Source: Halieaceae bacterium (GTDB taxonomy: Bacteria; Pseudomonadota; Gammaproteobacteria; Pseudomonadales; Halieaceae). Taken from it: a stretch of DNA of 64,000 nucleotides. Below the pieces are notes generated by a model, which was given only the letters and a program-made list of their open reading frames with translations, searched no databases and was not told the DNA's origin. A program made the position numbers and the translations under genes. The stretch is from contig DPGN01000021.1 of NCBI GenBank assembly GCA_003523185.1, positions 108,362-172,361 of the forward strand. Direction: 5' to 3'. How positions within the stretch are numbered: the first letter of the stretch is position 1; each line of letters begins with the position of its first letter. Positions 40,920-50,728 of the stretch are shown in pieces.

Positions 40920-41294
40920 TTAATTGAAATAAAAGATCGACAAACACACGGTCGTCCAGCTTAGGATCACTATGACGATTGCCATGAAGACGGCGGCGGA
41001 GCCCATGTCTTTCGCGCGTCCCGATAGTTCATGGTACTCCTCCCCAACACGATCAACTGTCGCTTCAATGGCGCTGTTAGCCAGTTCCGCACACATCAGT
41101 AGCAGGAGGGGTAGAGCCAGCAAAAGGAAATCCACCGTATCCCGCGCTAGCCAGAGTGCAAGCGGCAGGCCGACCAAAACGAGGAGGACCTCTTGGCGGA
41201 ATGATTCCTCATTCTGCCATGCTGATCGAATGCCACGATACGAGTACTGAGTTGCCAGGCGCATGTGCGCGAAACCACGTTCTGTGGGCTTCAT
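40920..41294 (-). CDS. dgkA: Diacylglycerol kinase DgkA (124 aa)
   Basis: Small trimeric inner-membrane kinase that phosphorylates diacylglycerol with ATP, recycling lipid from envelope glycan synthesis. Three hydrophobic spans occur after an amphipathic N-terminus. The signature ELANSAIEATVDRVG (about 66-80) contains the catalytic and metal-binding glutamates, and AKDMGSAAVF follows. The length is standard. The frame opens with SAWQNEESFRQE typical of the family. Single minus-strand gene just after repeat copy A. Confidence 0.95.
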   Translation of the reverse strand: MKPTERGFAHMRLATQYSYRGIRSAWQNEESFRQEVLLVLVGLPLALWLARDTVDFLLLALPLLLLMCAELANSAIEATVDRVGEEYHELSGRAKDMGSAAVFMAIVIVILSWTTVCLSIFYFN

Positions 41295-41466
41295 TTCTCA
41301 TCTCCTCAACGGAAGAGGCGCAAGTATGCGGAGACTAATATGATGGTTGCAAGTGCAGGTATGCACGAATGCATGTAAAGACACATGTTTTTAACAAAAC
41401 CATAATGGGGCCTTAATGGCTGACCTCAATAATTGATGTTTTACACCCGACTACTGAGGAACAGAC

Positions 41467-43329
41467 ATGAAGACAAAGCAACTTACGCTCGCTTCGCTGG
41501 CAATTGCTTCCGCATTGCTTCTCTCTGCCTGCGATGGCGACAATGGACAAGACGGTATTGATGGACTCCCTGGTGCAGACGGAGCGCCCGGCGCAGACGG
41601 CTCTGACGGTACAGATGGTTCTAACGGTGCAGATGGCCAAGATGCCAACGCCGCGCTTTCACTAAAGCTGGTCGGAACGACGCCAGCGATTGCTGACAAC
41701 TTTGATGAGTCTGCAGCGGAAATTGTTGCTTACCATGCTGAGAGCAAAACCGCCTTCTTGGTTAACTCGAATTCGAAAGCGGTTGATGTGGTTTCCCTCG
41801 ATGACGTCACGGCACCCGTTATTACCCTGACGCTCGATGTCGCGGGTGACGTTGAAGGCGCTGTCGCTGAATTGGCAGCTGGTGATTTGGGCGGCGTCAA
41901 CAGCGTCGACGTTTACGGTGATCACATGGCTGTGGCAATTGAGGCCGACACGAAGCAGGACACAGGCTACATTGCCTTCTACAACGTAGACGGCACTTAT
42001 GTATCAGCTGTTGCCGCAGGTGCGCTGCCTGACAAAGTCGGTTTTAGTCCTGATGGCAACTACGCAGTAGTAGCCAACGAGGGTGAGCCTAATGATGACT
42101 ACAGTAATGATCCAGAGGGTTCAATTACAGTCATTGACGTTTCGGGTGGTTTCGATGTTGCAACCGCTACGACTGCGGATTTTCAGGCTTTCAATGTAGG
42201 CGGTAGTAAGTCACTGACAGGCCCCGTTCGAATCTCTGCCAAGGCTGATAGCGTCGCGAAAGACTTAGAGCCCGAATTCATCGCATTCTCCAAGGATGGC
42301 TCTACTGCTTTTGCAACACTTCAAGAAAACAATGCGGTAGCTATTGTGGATCTCGCATCTGCAGAAGTAAGCGCGGTTCTGGGCATTGGCTTTAAAGATT
42401 ACGGACTTCCTGGTAATGAAATTGATGCCAGCAATGAGGATGGTGGTGTTAATCTCGAAAGTTGGTCGATTTTCGGTACCTACATGCCCGATGGCTTCGA
42501 CGCTTACGAGGTGAACGGCACTACTTACTTGGTCACCGCAAACGAAGGTGATGGTCGTGAGTATGTGAGTGACGCTACTGACGAGGCGGATTGCACAGCT
42601 CAGGGTGGTTTTCTGTTTGATGGCGGCGACTGCTTTCATTACTTGGACGAGATTCGTGTGAAAGACCTCGACGCAAGCCAGTTCACAGCCGACTTGGTTG
42701 CCAAGCTGGGTGCTGATTTTCAGGATCAAGACAAGCTCGGTCGTTTGAAGGTCATCACTGACTTGGGCCTTGAAGATGCGTCAGCGTGTGCCACGCTCGC
42801 AACTACTGGCCAGCCAATCGCGTTCCCCGACGAAACACCTGTAGCGGGATGCGTCTACGAGGACCTCTACTCCTTCGGAGCGCGCTCCTTCACGATCTGG
42901 GATACGACTACGGGTCGACCTGTGTTTGACAGTGGAAGCGATTTCGAGCGAATCACTGCACAGCAACTGGGCGGATCATTCAACGCCAGCAACGACAGTA
43001 ATGATGGCGATGATCGTTCAGACGATAAGGGACCCGAGCCAGAGGCTATTGAGATCGCTACTGTTGATGGCAACACGTTTGCATTCGTTGCACTCGAGCG
43101 AGTGGGTGGCGTAATGGTCTACAACATCACAAACCCGCAGAACGCAACGTATGTTCAGTATATTAATCCTCGCGACTTCACAGTGGATGATGACGCGGTA
43201 GAAGCAAACATGGCTGGTCCACTCGGTCCGGAAGACATCAAGTTCATTACTCAGGATGGTGAGAACTATCTTTTGGTATCGAACGAGGTGTCAGGTACGC
43301 TCTCTATCTATAGCGTTACTGCTCTGTAA
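41467..43329 (+). CDS. Choice-of-anchor-I-type lipoprotein with collagen-like linker (620 aa)
   Basis: Lipobox LLSAC puts the lipidated Cys at 22. Directly after it, residues 24-59 are twelve uninterrupted G-X-Y triplets rich in Asp (GQDGIDGLPGADG and so on), a collagen-like stalk. The rest is a long beta-propeller-like domain with ANEGEPNDDYSNDPEGSI, KDLEPEFIAF, TANEGDGREY, KGPEPEAIE and LGPEDIKFI, the pattern of the choice-of-anchor I family that often accompanies alkaline phosphatases and esterases. Probably on the cell surface or facing the periplasm. GAGGA precedes the ATG. Enzymatic activity is not proven for the family. Confidence 0.85.
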   Translation: MKTKQLTLASLAIASALLLSACDGDNGQDGIDGLPGADGAPGADGSDGTDGSNGADGQDANAALSLKLVGTTPAIADNFDESAAEIVAYHAESKTAFLVNSNSKAVDVVSLDDVTAPVITLTLDVAGDVEGAVAELAAGDLGGVNSVDVYGDHMAVAIEADTKQDTGYIAFYNVDGTYVSAVAAGALPDKVGFSPDGNYAVVANEGEPNDDYSNDPEGSITVIDVSGGFDVATATTADFQAFNVGGSKSLTGPVRISAKADSVAKDLEPEFIAFSKDGSTAFATLQENNAVAIVDLASAEVSAVLGIGFKDYGLPGNEIDASNEDGGVNLESWSIFGTYMPDGFDAYEVNGTTYLVTANEGDGREYVSDATDEADCTAQGGFLFDGGDCFHYLDEIRVKDLDASQFTADLVAKLGADFQDQDKLGRLKVITDLGLEDASACATLATTGQPIAFPDETPVAGCVYEDLYSFGARSFTIWDTTTGRPVFDSGSDFERITAQQLGGSFNASNDSNDGDDRSDDKGPEPEAIEIATVDGNTFAFVALERVGGVMVYNITNPQNATYVQYINPRDFTVDDDAVEANMAGPLGPEDIKFITQDGENYLLVSNEVSGTLSIYSVTAL

Positions 43330-43357
43330 TTTTCTCTGAAAGCAATGGACTAGTGTG

Positions 43358-44392
43358 ATGGGTTTGTTTGAGCGTTATTTAAGCCTTTGGGTCACACTAG
43401 CCATTGCCTCGGGCGTTGCTCTGGGCAGTCTGTTTCCCGCGGTCTTCCAGCTCTTTGCGAGTCTCGAGTACGCCAGTGTCAATTTGCCGGTTGCTGTACT
43501 GATCTGGTTAATGATCTACCCGATGATGGTTCAGGTGGATTTCGCGTCGATTAAGGATGTTGGTAAGCGGCCCAAGGGCCTGTTGCTAACACTTACCGTT
43601 AACTGGTTGATAAAGCCTTTCACTATGGCGGCTTTAGGTTGGCTGTTCTTCCGGGTGCTGTTTGCCGATCTCGTCGATCCGGCGACCGCCACCGAATACA
43701 TCGCCGGGATGATTCTTTTGGGCGTGGCTCCCTGCACCGCAATGGTGTTTGTGTGGAGCCAACTCACCAAGGGCGATGCCAACTACACACTCGTGCAGGT
43801 GTCAGTTAACGACATCATCATGATCTTTGCTTTTGCGCCGATAGCCGCGTTTCTTCTTGGCGTTAGTGAAGTGTCGGTACCTTGGGAAACATTACTGTTG
43901 TCAGTGGTGCTTTATGTGGTTTTACCGCTGCTGGCAGGGTATGTCACGCGTCGGAGTCTTGCTTCGTCGTCGGACTTATCCCGCTTGACTGAACTACTTA
44001 CTACCTTGAAGCCTCTTTCAATATTAGGGTTGCTGGCCACGGTTGTACTGTTATTTGGATTTCAGGCTGAGACGATTCTGGCAAAGCCGGTCGCTATCGT
44101 GCTCATCGCTATTCCTTTGTTAATACAGACTTACGGCATCTTTGCCGTTGCCTATGGCGCTGCCAAATATCTTCGACTTCCCCACAATATTGCGGCTCCC
44201 GCCTGCATGATCGGTACATCCAACTTTTTTGAACTTGCGGTTGCCGTGGCTATCTCGCTATTTGGACTGCAATCGGGCGCAGCTCTAGCGACGGTAGTGG
44301 GTGTATTGGTGGAGGTGCCCGTGATGCTCTCATTGGTCGCAATAGCCAACCGCACCCGTCACTGGTTTACGCCTGCAGCACAGGCCGAATAA
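43358..44392 (+). CDS. acr3: Arsenite efflux transporter of the ACR3 family (344 aa)
   Basis: Inner-membrane carrier with about ten hydrophobic spans. [15 protein letters not shown] (about 128-142) contains the Cys essential in characterised ACR3 proteins, followed by [12 protein letters not shown]; the C-terminal [20 protein letters not shown] is the second conserved site. Length and motifs are those of ACR3, which exports arsenite. The ATG at 43358 is used rather than the adjacent GTG. No arsR, arsC or arsH gene is nearby, so regulation is not apparent; it lies 28 bp after the anchor-I lipoprotein gene and may share its transcript. Confidence 0.9.
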   Translation: MGLFERYLSLWVTLAIASGVALGSLFPAVFQLFASLEYASVNLPVAVLIWLMIYPMMVQVDFASIKDVGKRPKGLLLTLTVNWLIKPFTMAALGWLFFRVLFADLVDPATATEYIAGMILLGVAPCTAMVFVWSQLTKGDANYTLVQVSVNDIIMIFAFAPIAAFLLGVSEVSVPWETLLLSVVLYVVLPLLAGYVTRRSLASSSDLSRLTELLTTLKPLSILGLLATVVLLFGFQAETILAKPVAIVLIAIPLLIQTYGIFAVAYGAAKYLRLPHNIAAPACMIGTSNFFELAVAVAISLFGLQSGAALATVVGVLVEVPVMLSLVAIANRTRHWFTPAAQAE

Positions 44393-44628
44393 ATCTCTCG
44401 GTTTATTAGTGGTCCCCTCCGCTGACACCGCTCAGTGACAGACCGGAATGAAGCCAGAATCTAGAATCCACCGATAATGACTTAGGTTTTAGAGCGTGAG
44501 TAATGACCGACCGTGGTTTATCCAAACCGCTTTTCCAACCTATTGGCATCACAAAAACTTCAAACAAGATTAAATATTTTGCAACAACGACCTCTTAATT
44601 TTGGGCCATCCGGCAAGGAGGAAGTGGC

Positions 44629-44817
44629 ATGGAAAATCTCGCGAGTCCAAGTGAGCCCGGGAAGCGTGTACTGCGCGATACGATCGAGCACGAAGTCCAG
44701 CAGTTTTTAGATCAAGGCGGCAAGATCACCGTTTTCAAGCAGCCATCCAGTGACGCAGTGCGGTTCCGGGGTAGTCTTTGGGACGACGGCGGCGATGACC
44801 TGATTGACGACGAGTAG
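44629..44817 (+). CDS. Small acidic protein (62 aa)
   Basis: A convincing small gene: AAGGAGG sits 7-8 bases before the ATG. The product MENLASPSEP... contains HEVQQFLDQGGKITVF, a motif also seen in the C-terminal part of SutA-like RNA-polymerase-associated proteins of pseudomonads, and ends in an acidic tail (DDGGDDLIDDE). The similarity is short and only suggestive. It is soluble and stands alone between the ACR3 and DUF2971 genes. Confidence 0.72.
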   Translation: MENLASPSEPGKRVLRDTIEHEVQQFLDQGGKITVFKQPSSDAVRFRGSLWDDGGDDLIDDE

Positions 44818-44970
44818 TTGGCAAGGAGGTTCGGGTACTGCAGATCCGCTTCAGGTGCGCCCTCGCGGTTTCAGCACGCCTTACGCTAACCAAGGAACCC
44901 TTAACGGGACACCGATATCTCATCGTGTTCTTCTGACGCCCGTTTGTGGCAATTACCGGGAGTGACACGG

Positions 44971-45813
44971 TTGATATCGACACTTCGCGATAGCTTATTC
45001 TCAAAACGCCCTGATAGTACGCTTTACCATTACACGTCGTTACCGGGTTTGATGGGGATCATCGAGTCTCGACATTTACGCGCATCCGAACTGCGCTACA
45101 TGAACGACTCTACTGAGCTGGTCTATGCTCTCAATTTGTTGGATACAGCGATAACGGCGCGATCACGACACGGCTCGTCTGCAACGCAGTTTTTGACCAG
45201 TTTCTCCCAATGGCTACACAGTCAAATTAACCAAGGACCGATGCTTTTTTCAGCCTCCTTTCGTGCCAACGGCAATTTACTCAGCCAGTGGCGTGGGTAC
45301 TCCAACCATGGAAAAGGTGTGAGCCTAGGCTTCAATCACGAGACGATTCAGTCGCTGGCAGTGGCACAGGACTTTTACCTTGGGCAATGCCTTTACGACT
45401 CCCAAAAGCAGCATGACCTCGCCTTTAAGATCGTTGACTGCCTAATATCGATGTACCAAGAAGGTGAAGACGTTAACGCTATTTTCCTGAGCATTGAGGC
45501 GGATCTAATGACTATCTGCGCCTTATTAAAACATCCGTCTTTCGCTGAAGAGCAAGAGTGGCGACTCATTTCGCCCACGTTCACATCAACCGCTGATGCG
45601 CCCGTTGCCTTTCGAGAGGGGAAGGCCATGCTTGTGCCTTATTACCTCTTCGATCTGGAGTTGGACGGGATGATCAAATTGGATCACGTTTTTGTTGGCC
45701 CAACACCAAACGCGGCGCTGTCCGTAAATGCTTTGATGCACTACCTGACAAACAAGAATGCAAGACCCGAAAAGGGGATCAGCGATAGCAAAATCCCCTA
45801 TCGACCGCGCTAA
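44971..45813 (+). CDS. DUF2971-family protein (280 aa)
   Basis: Recognised from LYHYTSLPGLMGIIESRHLRAS, the following LRYMNDSTELVYAL and, further on, SFRANGNLLSQWRGYSNHGKGVSLGF, the hallmark blocks of DUF2971. Function unknown; the family is often found in accessory and mobile regions. The start is uncertain. A TTG at 44971 has GGGAG 8 bases before it and is preferred; a TTG at 44944 and a GTG at 44962 are in frame too. The protein is soluble. It converges with putA. Confidence 0.8.
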   Translation: MISTLRDSLFSKRPDSTLYHYTSLPGLMGIIESRHLRASELRYMNDSTELVYALNLLDTAITARSRHGSSATQFLTSFSQWLHSQINQGPMLFSASFRANGNLLSQWRGYSNHGKGVSLGFNHETIQSLAVAQDFYLGQCLYDSQKQHDLAFKIVDCLISMYQEGEDVNAIFLSIEADLMTICALLKHPSFAEEQEWRLISPTFTSTADAPVAFREGKAMLVPYYLFDLELDGMIKLDHVFVGPTPNAALSVNALMHYLTNKNARPEKGISDSKIPYRPR

Positions 45814-45854
45814 CTGACACGTATTGATAGAAGGGTACGGACGACGCTGCCAAC

Positions 45855-48800
45855 CTAACTTTCTGAGAGGGTAAATAGATCCGTATTACCGCCTTTGGCT
45901 ACCACATTGTCCGTACGCGTTTTCTCCGAAACAAATCGATATAAATAGTGAGGTCCCCCAGCTTTTGGGCCGGTACCTGATAGCCCTTGGCCTCCGAACG
46001 GGTTCACTCCAACGACAGCGCCCACGGTATTGCGATTGATATAGGTATTACCCACCTGGGTGTTGTCAAATACCGTTTGGGCAACACCGTCTATGCGGCT
46101 ATGAATACCCAGGGTGAGTCCATAACCTGACGCTTTGATATCGGCTAGCACATCGCGTAGCTCTGATTTCTTGTAGCGAATGATATGCAAGATGGGACCG
46201 AAGACTTCGCGTTCTAACTGACCGAGGCGATCTATTTCGTAGATTTGCGGCGCAACAAAATGACCGTTGGTTAAGTTGGGGTCGAGTGAAGCCTCGGACA
46301 AAAGCCGCCCCTCCCGGCATATTCTGTTTGTGTGCTCTTGGATGAGCTGCTGGGCCTCGACATCAATGACAGGTCCTACATCGGTTCGGAGTTCCATTGG
46401 ATCGCCAACGTTAAGCTCATGCGTTGCACCGTGTAGCATGTCGATCACCGCGTCAGCGATGTCCTCCTGTAAATAGAGCACGCGCAGGGCACTGCAGCGC
46501 TGTCCCGCGCTTTGAAACGCCGAAACGATAACGTCATCGACAACCTGCTCAGGCAGCGCCGTTGCATCCACGAGCATCACGTTTAGGCCGCCAGTTTCAG
46601 CGATGAGTGGAATGATGGCTCCATCGCGGGCAGCGAGCTGCCGATTGATGCGCTTTGCGGTTTCTGTGCTGCCTGTAAACGCCACGCCTGCAATACGATC
46701 ATCAGCCACTAGGGCAGCCCCTACGCTTTTGCCGCCGGGGAGAAGATGCAGAATGTCCTCGGGGATTCCGGCCTCATGCAATAATTTGACTGCCTTAAAA
46801 GCAATCAGGGGTGTCTGCTCTGCAGGTTTTGCGACGACTGCATTGCCGGCAACCAGGGCGGCGCTGACCTGTCCCATGAAAATAGCCAGGGGGAAGTTCC
46901 AAGGACTAATGCAGACAAAGACGCCTCTTCCGTGGAGACTGAGCGTGTTAAGTTCTCCGGTCGGACCTGGAAGTTTTATTGGGTTGCTAAAGTTCTCTCT
47001 TGCTTGTTGCGCGTAGTAGCGGCAGAAATCTATTGCTTCGCGCACTTCAGATAGCGCATCTTCGAGGGTCCGGCCTGCCTCCGATACGATGACTCCCATC
47101 AGTTCGGGTATTTGCGCCTCCAATAGCTCAGCTGCACGCTCCAGGCACTCGGCTCGATGGTGAGCGCCGCGCAGATCCCAGCGGGGCTGTGCGGAAACTG
47201 CTAGTTCGATTGCTTTGTCCTGCTCTTCTTGGCCAGCTGAGGCAACGAAACCGACTGTCTCGCCGGAGGCGGGATTGATAACGGGGCTCAGTTCGCTCGT
47301 GACAGACTTGCCACCGACAATAGGTCTCGCCTCTGTGGCTTGTCGCGGTGACGTCAATCTCAGAAGAAGATCCTTGACCACCGAGGGGTCGTTCAAATCA
47401 AACCCCAGCGCATTGAGCCAGGGCGCGGACTCTTGGGCATATAATTGTCTTGGCAGCGGAATCTTTGGGTGCCGCCGTTGGGACACGGCTAATACCTGAT
47501 CGATTGGATCCCTATTGAGTTCGCTCGCCGGAACGCTCGCGTCTAGAAATCGGTTCACAAAGGAGCTGTTGGCACCATTTTCTAGCAACCGTCTGACGAG
47601 GTAGGGCAGCAGGTCCTTGTGATTACCGACAGGGGCATACACACGGATTGGCGTACTTGCGTCAGACTTCGACAGCTGCGCGTAAAGTAAGTGACCCATC
47701 CCGTGTAAACGCTGGAATTCAAAGTCGGTATTGTCTTGGGCTAGCGCCTTTATCATTGAGACGGTATGCGCGTTATGAGTTGCGAACTGTGGAAATACGG
47801 CGCCAGGCGCACTCAACAGCTTTGCCGCGCAAACTTGGTAGGAAAGGTCGGTGTTGCATTTGCGAGTAAATACTGGGTAATCGGGCAGTCCCAACTCCTG
47901 TGCGTGCTTGATCTCCCTGTCCCAGTACGCGCCCTTTACCAGCCGAACCATCAAACGCCGATCGGTTTCTCTCGCCAGAGCGATAAGCCAGTCACATGTG
48001 GCTACCGCCCTTTTCTGATAGGCCTGTAGGACAAATCCCAGACCATCCCAATCAGAGAGATCAGGGTCTCGAGCTAGGGCCTCAAATAGATCAAGGGAAA
48101 TATCGAGTCGCTCTGACTCCTCGGCATCAATCGTCAAGCTGAGACCGCCTGCTCTTGCCATCGTAGCCAGTTGCTTAACCTGCGGCAGTAGCTCTGACAT
48201 GACTCGATCGTACTGGCTGAAGGCATAACGTGAATGTAGCGCAGACAGTTTGATGGATATTCCGTCCGCGCGAGTGATGTCGCCCCCGGCGTTGGCGTCC
48301 GCTAGTACACGAATTGCCTCGGCATAGGCATCAAAATAGCGTTGCGCGTCGCTCGCGGTGCGAGCCCCTTCGCCCAGCATGTCGAAAGAAAAACGGGTGC
48401 CGGGCCTGTTCGCTGCGCGACCTTTACGAATAGCCTCCTTAATTGTGCGCCCCAGCACATACTGGCCTCCCATGATTCTCATGGCTTGTAGGATTGCTCG
48501 CCGGACGACAGGTTCTCCCAGTTTTCTCGTCAGGGTTTGTACCCAGGAGCCCGTGTCTTCGGTGGTCTCACTTCCAAGTGCCACCACCCGTCCGGTCAGC
48601 ATGAGCCCCCAAACAGAGGCATTCACAAAGCGAGATGAGGATGCGCCCTGATGCGATCCCCAGTCTCCCGAGCGGATTTTTTCTGCGATGAGCTGATCAG
48701 CCGTCGCCTCATCCGGTACACGGAGCAGGGCCTCGGCCAAGCACATGAGCGCGACACCTTCCTTGTTGGACAGTCCAAACTCCTGCAGGAACGCGTCCAG

Positions 48801-48974
48801 AGTTCCGGCTTCTTGGCTGCGCTTACGACAATCTTCGACCAGAAGGGTCGCTTGGTCGCTAATAGTGGTTTTTACCTCAGGGTCTAGGTCGCTCTCTTGC
48901 AGCAATCGGTTGACCACCTCCGCCTCGTCTGCATGCGTTTGAGTGCGTATGTACTGCCTCAGTTCTTCTGCCAC
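45855..48974 (-). CDS. putA: Bifunctional proline dehydrogenase / glutamate-semialdehyde dehydrogenase PutA (1039 aa)
   Basis: Oxidises proline to glutamate in two steps. The FAD-dependent proline dehydrogenase barrel (about 170-450) shows DAEESERLDISLDLFE, QAYQKRA, VRLVKGAYWDREI, TRKCNTDLSY and NGANSSFVNR; the aldehyde dehydrogenase domain (about 510-1020) shows ISPWNFPLAIF, ETGGLNVML and nucleophile Cys in SAGQRCSALRVL. The N-terminus lacks the ribbon-helix-helix repressor domain of E. coli PutA, so control must be external; the divergent Lrp-type gene fits. GTG start with AAGG about 10 bases upstream. Membrane-peripheral when reduced. Confidence 0.96.
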   Translation of the reverse strand: MAEELRQYIRTQTHADEAEVVNRLLQESDLDPEVKTTISDQATLLVEDCRKRSQEAGTLDAFLQEFGLSNKEGVALMCLAEALLRVPDEATADQLIAEKIRSGDWGSHQGASSSRFVNASVWGLMLTGRVVALGSETTEDTGSWVQTLTRKLGEPVVRRAILQAMRIMGGQYVLGRTIKEAIRKGRAANRPGTRFSFDMLGEGARTASDAQRYFDAYAEAIRVLADANAGGDITRADGISIKLSALHSRYAFSQYDRVMSELLPQVKQLATMARAGGLSLTIDAEESERLDISLDLFEALARDPDLSDWDGLGFVLQAYQKRAVATCDWLIALARETDRRLMVRLVKGAYWDREIKHAQELGLPDYPVFTRKCNTDLSYQVCAAKLLSAPGAVFPQFATHNAHTVSMIKALAQDNTDFEFQRLHGMGHLLYAQLSKSDASTPIRVYAPVGNHKDLLPYLVRRLLENGANSSFVNRFLDASVPASELNRDPIDQVLAVSQRRHPKIPLPRQLYAQESAPWLNALGFDLNDPSVVKDLLLRLTSPRQATEARPIVGGKSVTSELSPVINPASGETVGFVASAGQEEQDKAIELAVSAQPRWDLRGAHHRAECLERAAELLEAQIPELMGVIVSEAGRTLEDALSEVREAIDFCRYYAQQARENFSNPIKLPGPTGELNTLSLHGRGVFVCISPWNFPLAIFMGQVSAALVAGNAVVAKPAEQTPLIAFKAVKLLHEAGIPEDILHLLPGGKSVGAALVADDRIAGVAFTGSTETAKRINRQLAARDGAIIPLIAETGGLNVMLVDATALPEQVVDDVIVSAFQSAGQRCSALRVLYLQEDIADAVIDMLHGATHELNVGDPMELRTDVGPVIDVEAQQLIQEHTNRICREGRLLSEASLDPNLTNGHFVAPQIYEIDRLGQLEREVFGPILHIIRYKKSELRDVLADIKASGYGLTLGIHSRIDGVAQTVFDNTQVGNTYINRNTVGAVVGVNPFGGQGLSGTGPKAGGPHYLYRFVSEKTRTDNVVAKGGNTDLFTLSES

Positions 48975-49113
48975 GACCGAATGCCTTTTTGAAGTATTTA
49001 AATCTGAATTATCACCATAATTGTCAGTTTTAATTGCTTATTATGGCTTTTTTGCAATATAAAAAATTGAAAAAAGTGAAATTAAAGCATTTTATTCTGT
49101 TATAGTTCCCTGC
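48975..49113. promoter_or_regulatory. AT-rich divergent control region of putA and the Lrp-type gene
   Basis: A 139-base AT-rich region with a dyad CCATAAT (49015-49021) / ATTATGG (49040-49046) around an AT-rich centre, well placed for an Lrp-type regulator. A TATAGT hexamer ends only about 9 bases before the regulator start codon, so its transcript may have a very short leader. Confidence 0.5.
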
Positions 49114-49584
49114 ATGAAATTAGACCGCATCGACCGCAAAATTCTTGAGCTTCTGCAGCAGGATGGCCGACTATCAAACGTGAAGCTTGCGGACAAAGTG
49201 GGACTGAGTCCTACACCCTGTCTGGATCGTGTTCGTAGACTGGAGCGCGAGGGATACATTCTGGGGTACGTTGCGCTTGCTGATCCCCACAAGCTTAACG
49301 CCTCGACAGTCGCTTTTATTCAAGTGCATTTAACTAATACCAGTACCGCCAATCTCCGTGAATTTTCAGAAGAGATGCGATCGCTTTCAGAAGTTGAGAG
49401 CTGTCACATGGTAGCTGGGGGGTTTGATTTTCTGTTGAAGATCCGCTGTTCAGATATGCAGGACTATCAAAGGTTTCTAGGCGAGAAATTAGCGATGATC
49501 CCTCTGATCGATCAAACACATACTTACGTTGTCATCGAAGAAGTTAAGTCCGAAACAGCAATAGGCCTCAAAAACGTGGCATGA
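49114..49584 (+). CDS. Lrp/AsnC-family regulator, probable putA activator (156 aa)
   Basis: N-terminal helix-turn-helix (DRIDRKILELLQQDGRLSNVKLADKVGLSPTPCLDRVRRLE, residues about 3-42, cited as a span) and a C-terminal ligand-binding RAM domain with VAGGFDFLLKIRCSDM. Divergent Lrp-type genes next to putA (PutR/BkdR-like) usually activate putA in response to proline; that role is inferred here from position. Length is standard. Expression is probably autoregulated through the shared control region. Confidence 0.93.
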   Translation: MKLDRIDRKILELLQQDGRLSNVKLADKVGLSPTPCLDRVRRLEREGYILGYVALADPHKLNASTVAFIQVHLTNTSTANLREFSEEMRSLSEVESCHMVAGGFDFLLKIRCSDMQDYQRFLGEKLAMIPLIDQTHTYVVIEEVKSETAIGLKNVA

Positions 49585-49629
49585 CTTTGCCCTCTGGTTT
49601 CTGAGCACTACCTTGCAGCATTCGCGGCA

Positions 49630-49644
49630 ACTCGTCACAACACG
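49630..49644 (+). repeat. Lone 15-bp motif of the tRNA-half repeats
   Basis: ACTCGTCACAACACG, one mismatch from the ACTCGCCACAACACG found beside repeat copies A and B, but without any tRNA sequence next to it. It lies in the gap between the Lrp-type gene and the SDR gene. Confidence 0.5.
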
Positions 49645-49700
49645 TTAACGTTTTTCATATCGCGTTTGATTCGATATTCGCTCAATGTATTGGGGCCTCA

Positions 49701-50573
49701 TCACAAAATCCGCGCTCTGATAGAACGTAACACTCTCTCAAAGACCCCTCTTTCCCGGTACGAAGGGTTTTTATCAGCAAACTGTATGCGCGCATTACTT
49801 TTCATCATGCTGAGATATGCGGCGGGAAGGAAACGCTTAAGTCGCCAGATGGTTCTATCGCTAAAGCGAGTGCCGGCAAGAATATAGTGCTTGCCAATGC
49901 GCGAATCGTTGTAAACGGTTGTCGCAATACTTTCTGCAGTAATGCCAGTTCCCGCATGGAGCCTGGCGGCTATCTTTGCAGCGTCAGGATTGTCACTGCG
50001 CATACCCTTAGCCAGGTTGCTCTGAAAGAACGTAGGGCATACAACTGATACTTTTACCCCATAAGGATCGAGCTCACTCAGGAGTCCTTCAGAGAAGGCC
50101 ACCATGCCTGCCTTTGAGACGTTATAGGCTGACATGCTCCCCATATGTAATAGCCCGGCCATAGAAGCTACATTGATAAGGAGCCCTTTGCTTTCTTTTA
50201 ACAGGGGCACACAGACATGGCAGCCTTTCACGGCCCCCATTAAATTGATGTCCACAGTCCACTGAAAGTCCTCTATCGGAAACGTATCAATACCCCCGCT
50301 GGCCCCCACCCCTGCGTTATTAATCAGTACATCCAGCCCTTGCCAGCGCTCGGAAATTAGAGCGACCAATTCCTGCCATTGGGTATCACTGGTGATATCG
50401 AGGTGCTGAAAAAAACAATCGTTGGCATATTCCTCGTTTAAATGGGCGGCGACTTTTTTTCCCTCCTCATCCTGAATGTCCGCTATACAAACGGACCAAC
50501 CCTCACTGGCATACTTTTTCGCCAGAGCTAGCCCTAGGCCACTTGCGGCTCCGGTAATAAGAATACGTTTCAT
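49701..50573 (-). CDS. Short-chain dehydrogenase/reductase (290 aa)
   Basis: NAD(P)-dependent oxidoreductase. TGAASGLG (7-14) is the cofactor motif, NNAG at 85-88, and the catalytic set is Ser137, Tyr150 and Lys154 in SAYNVSKAG. The C-terminal extension (about 240-290) is basic and carries RFLPAAYLSMM, which could touch the membrane, as in SDRs that act on lipids or retinol-like substrates; the substrate is unknown. Minus strand, alone, ahead of repeat copy B. Confidence 0.92.
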   Translation of the reverse strand: MKRILITGAASGLGLALAKKYASEGWSVCIADIQDEEGKKVAAHLNEEYANDCFFQHLDITSDTQWQELVALISERWQGLDVLINNAGVGASGGIDTFPIEDFQWTVDINLMGAVKGCHVCVPLLKESKGLLINVASMAGLLHMGSMSAYNVSKAGMVAFSEGLLSELDPYGVKVSVVCPTFFQSNLAKGMRSDNPDAAKIAARLHAGTGITAESIATTVYNDSRIGKHYILAGTRFSDRTIWRLKRFLPAAYLSMMKSNARIQFADKNPSYRERGVFERVLRSIRARIL

Positions 50574-50728
50574 CTAAAAGGCACTCCGGTATTCGTCAAA
50601 GAATAAGCTGAACAATAGAGAATAAGGCATGGAAGTACGAGGTATAGGCCGATCGCGCCCTAATTCTGTTGCAGCTTTGATTGGAGGACCATGCGATTCG
50701 GAGAGGAATCAGTGTCTTTTCTAGGTTT

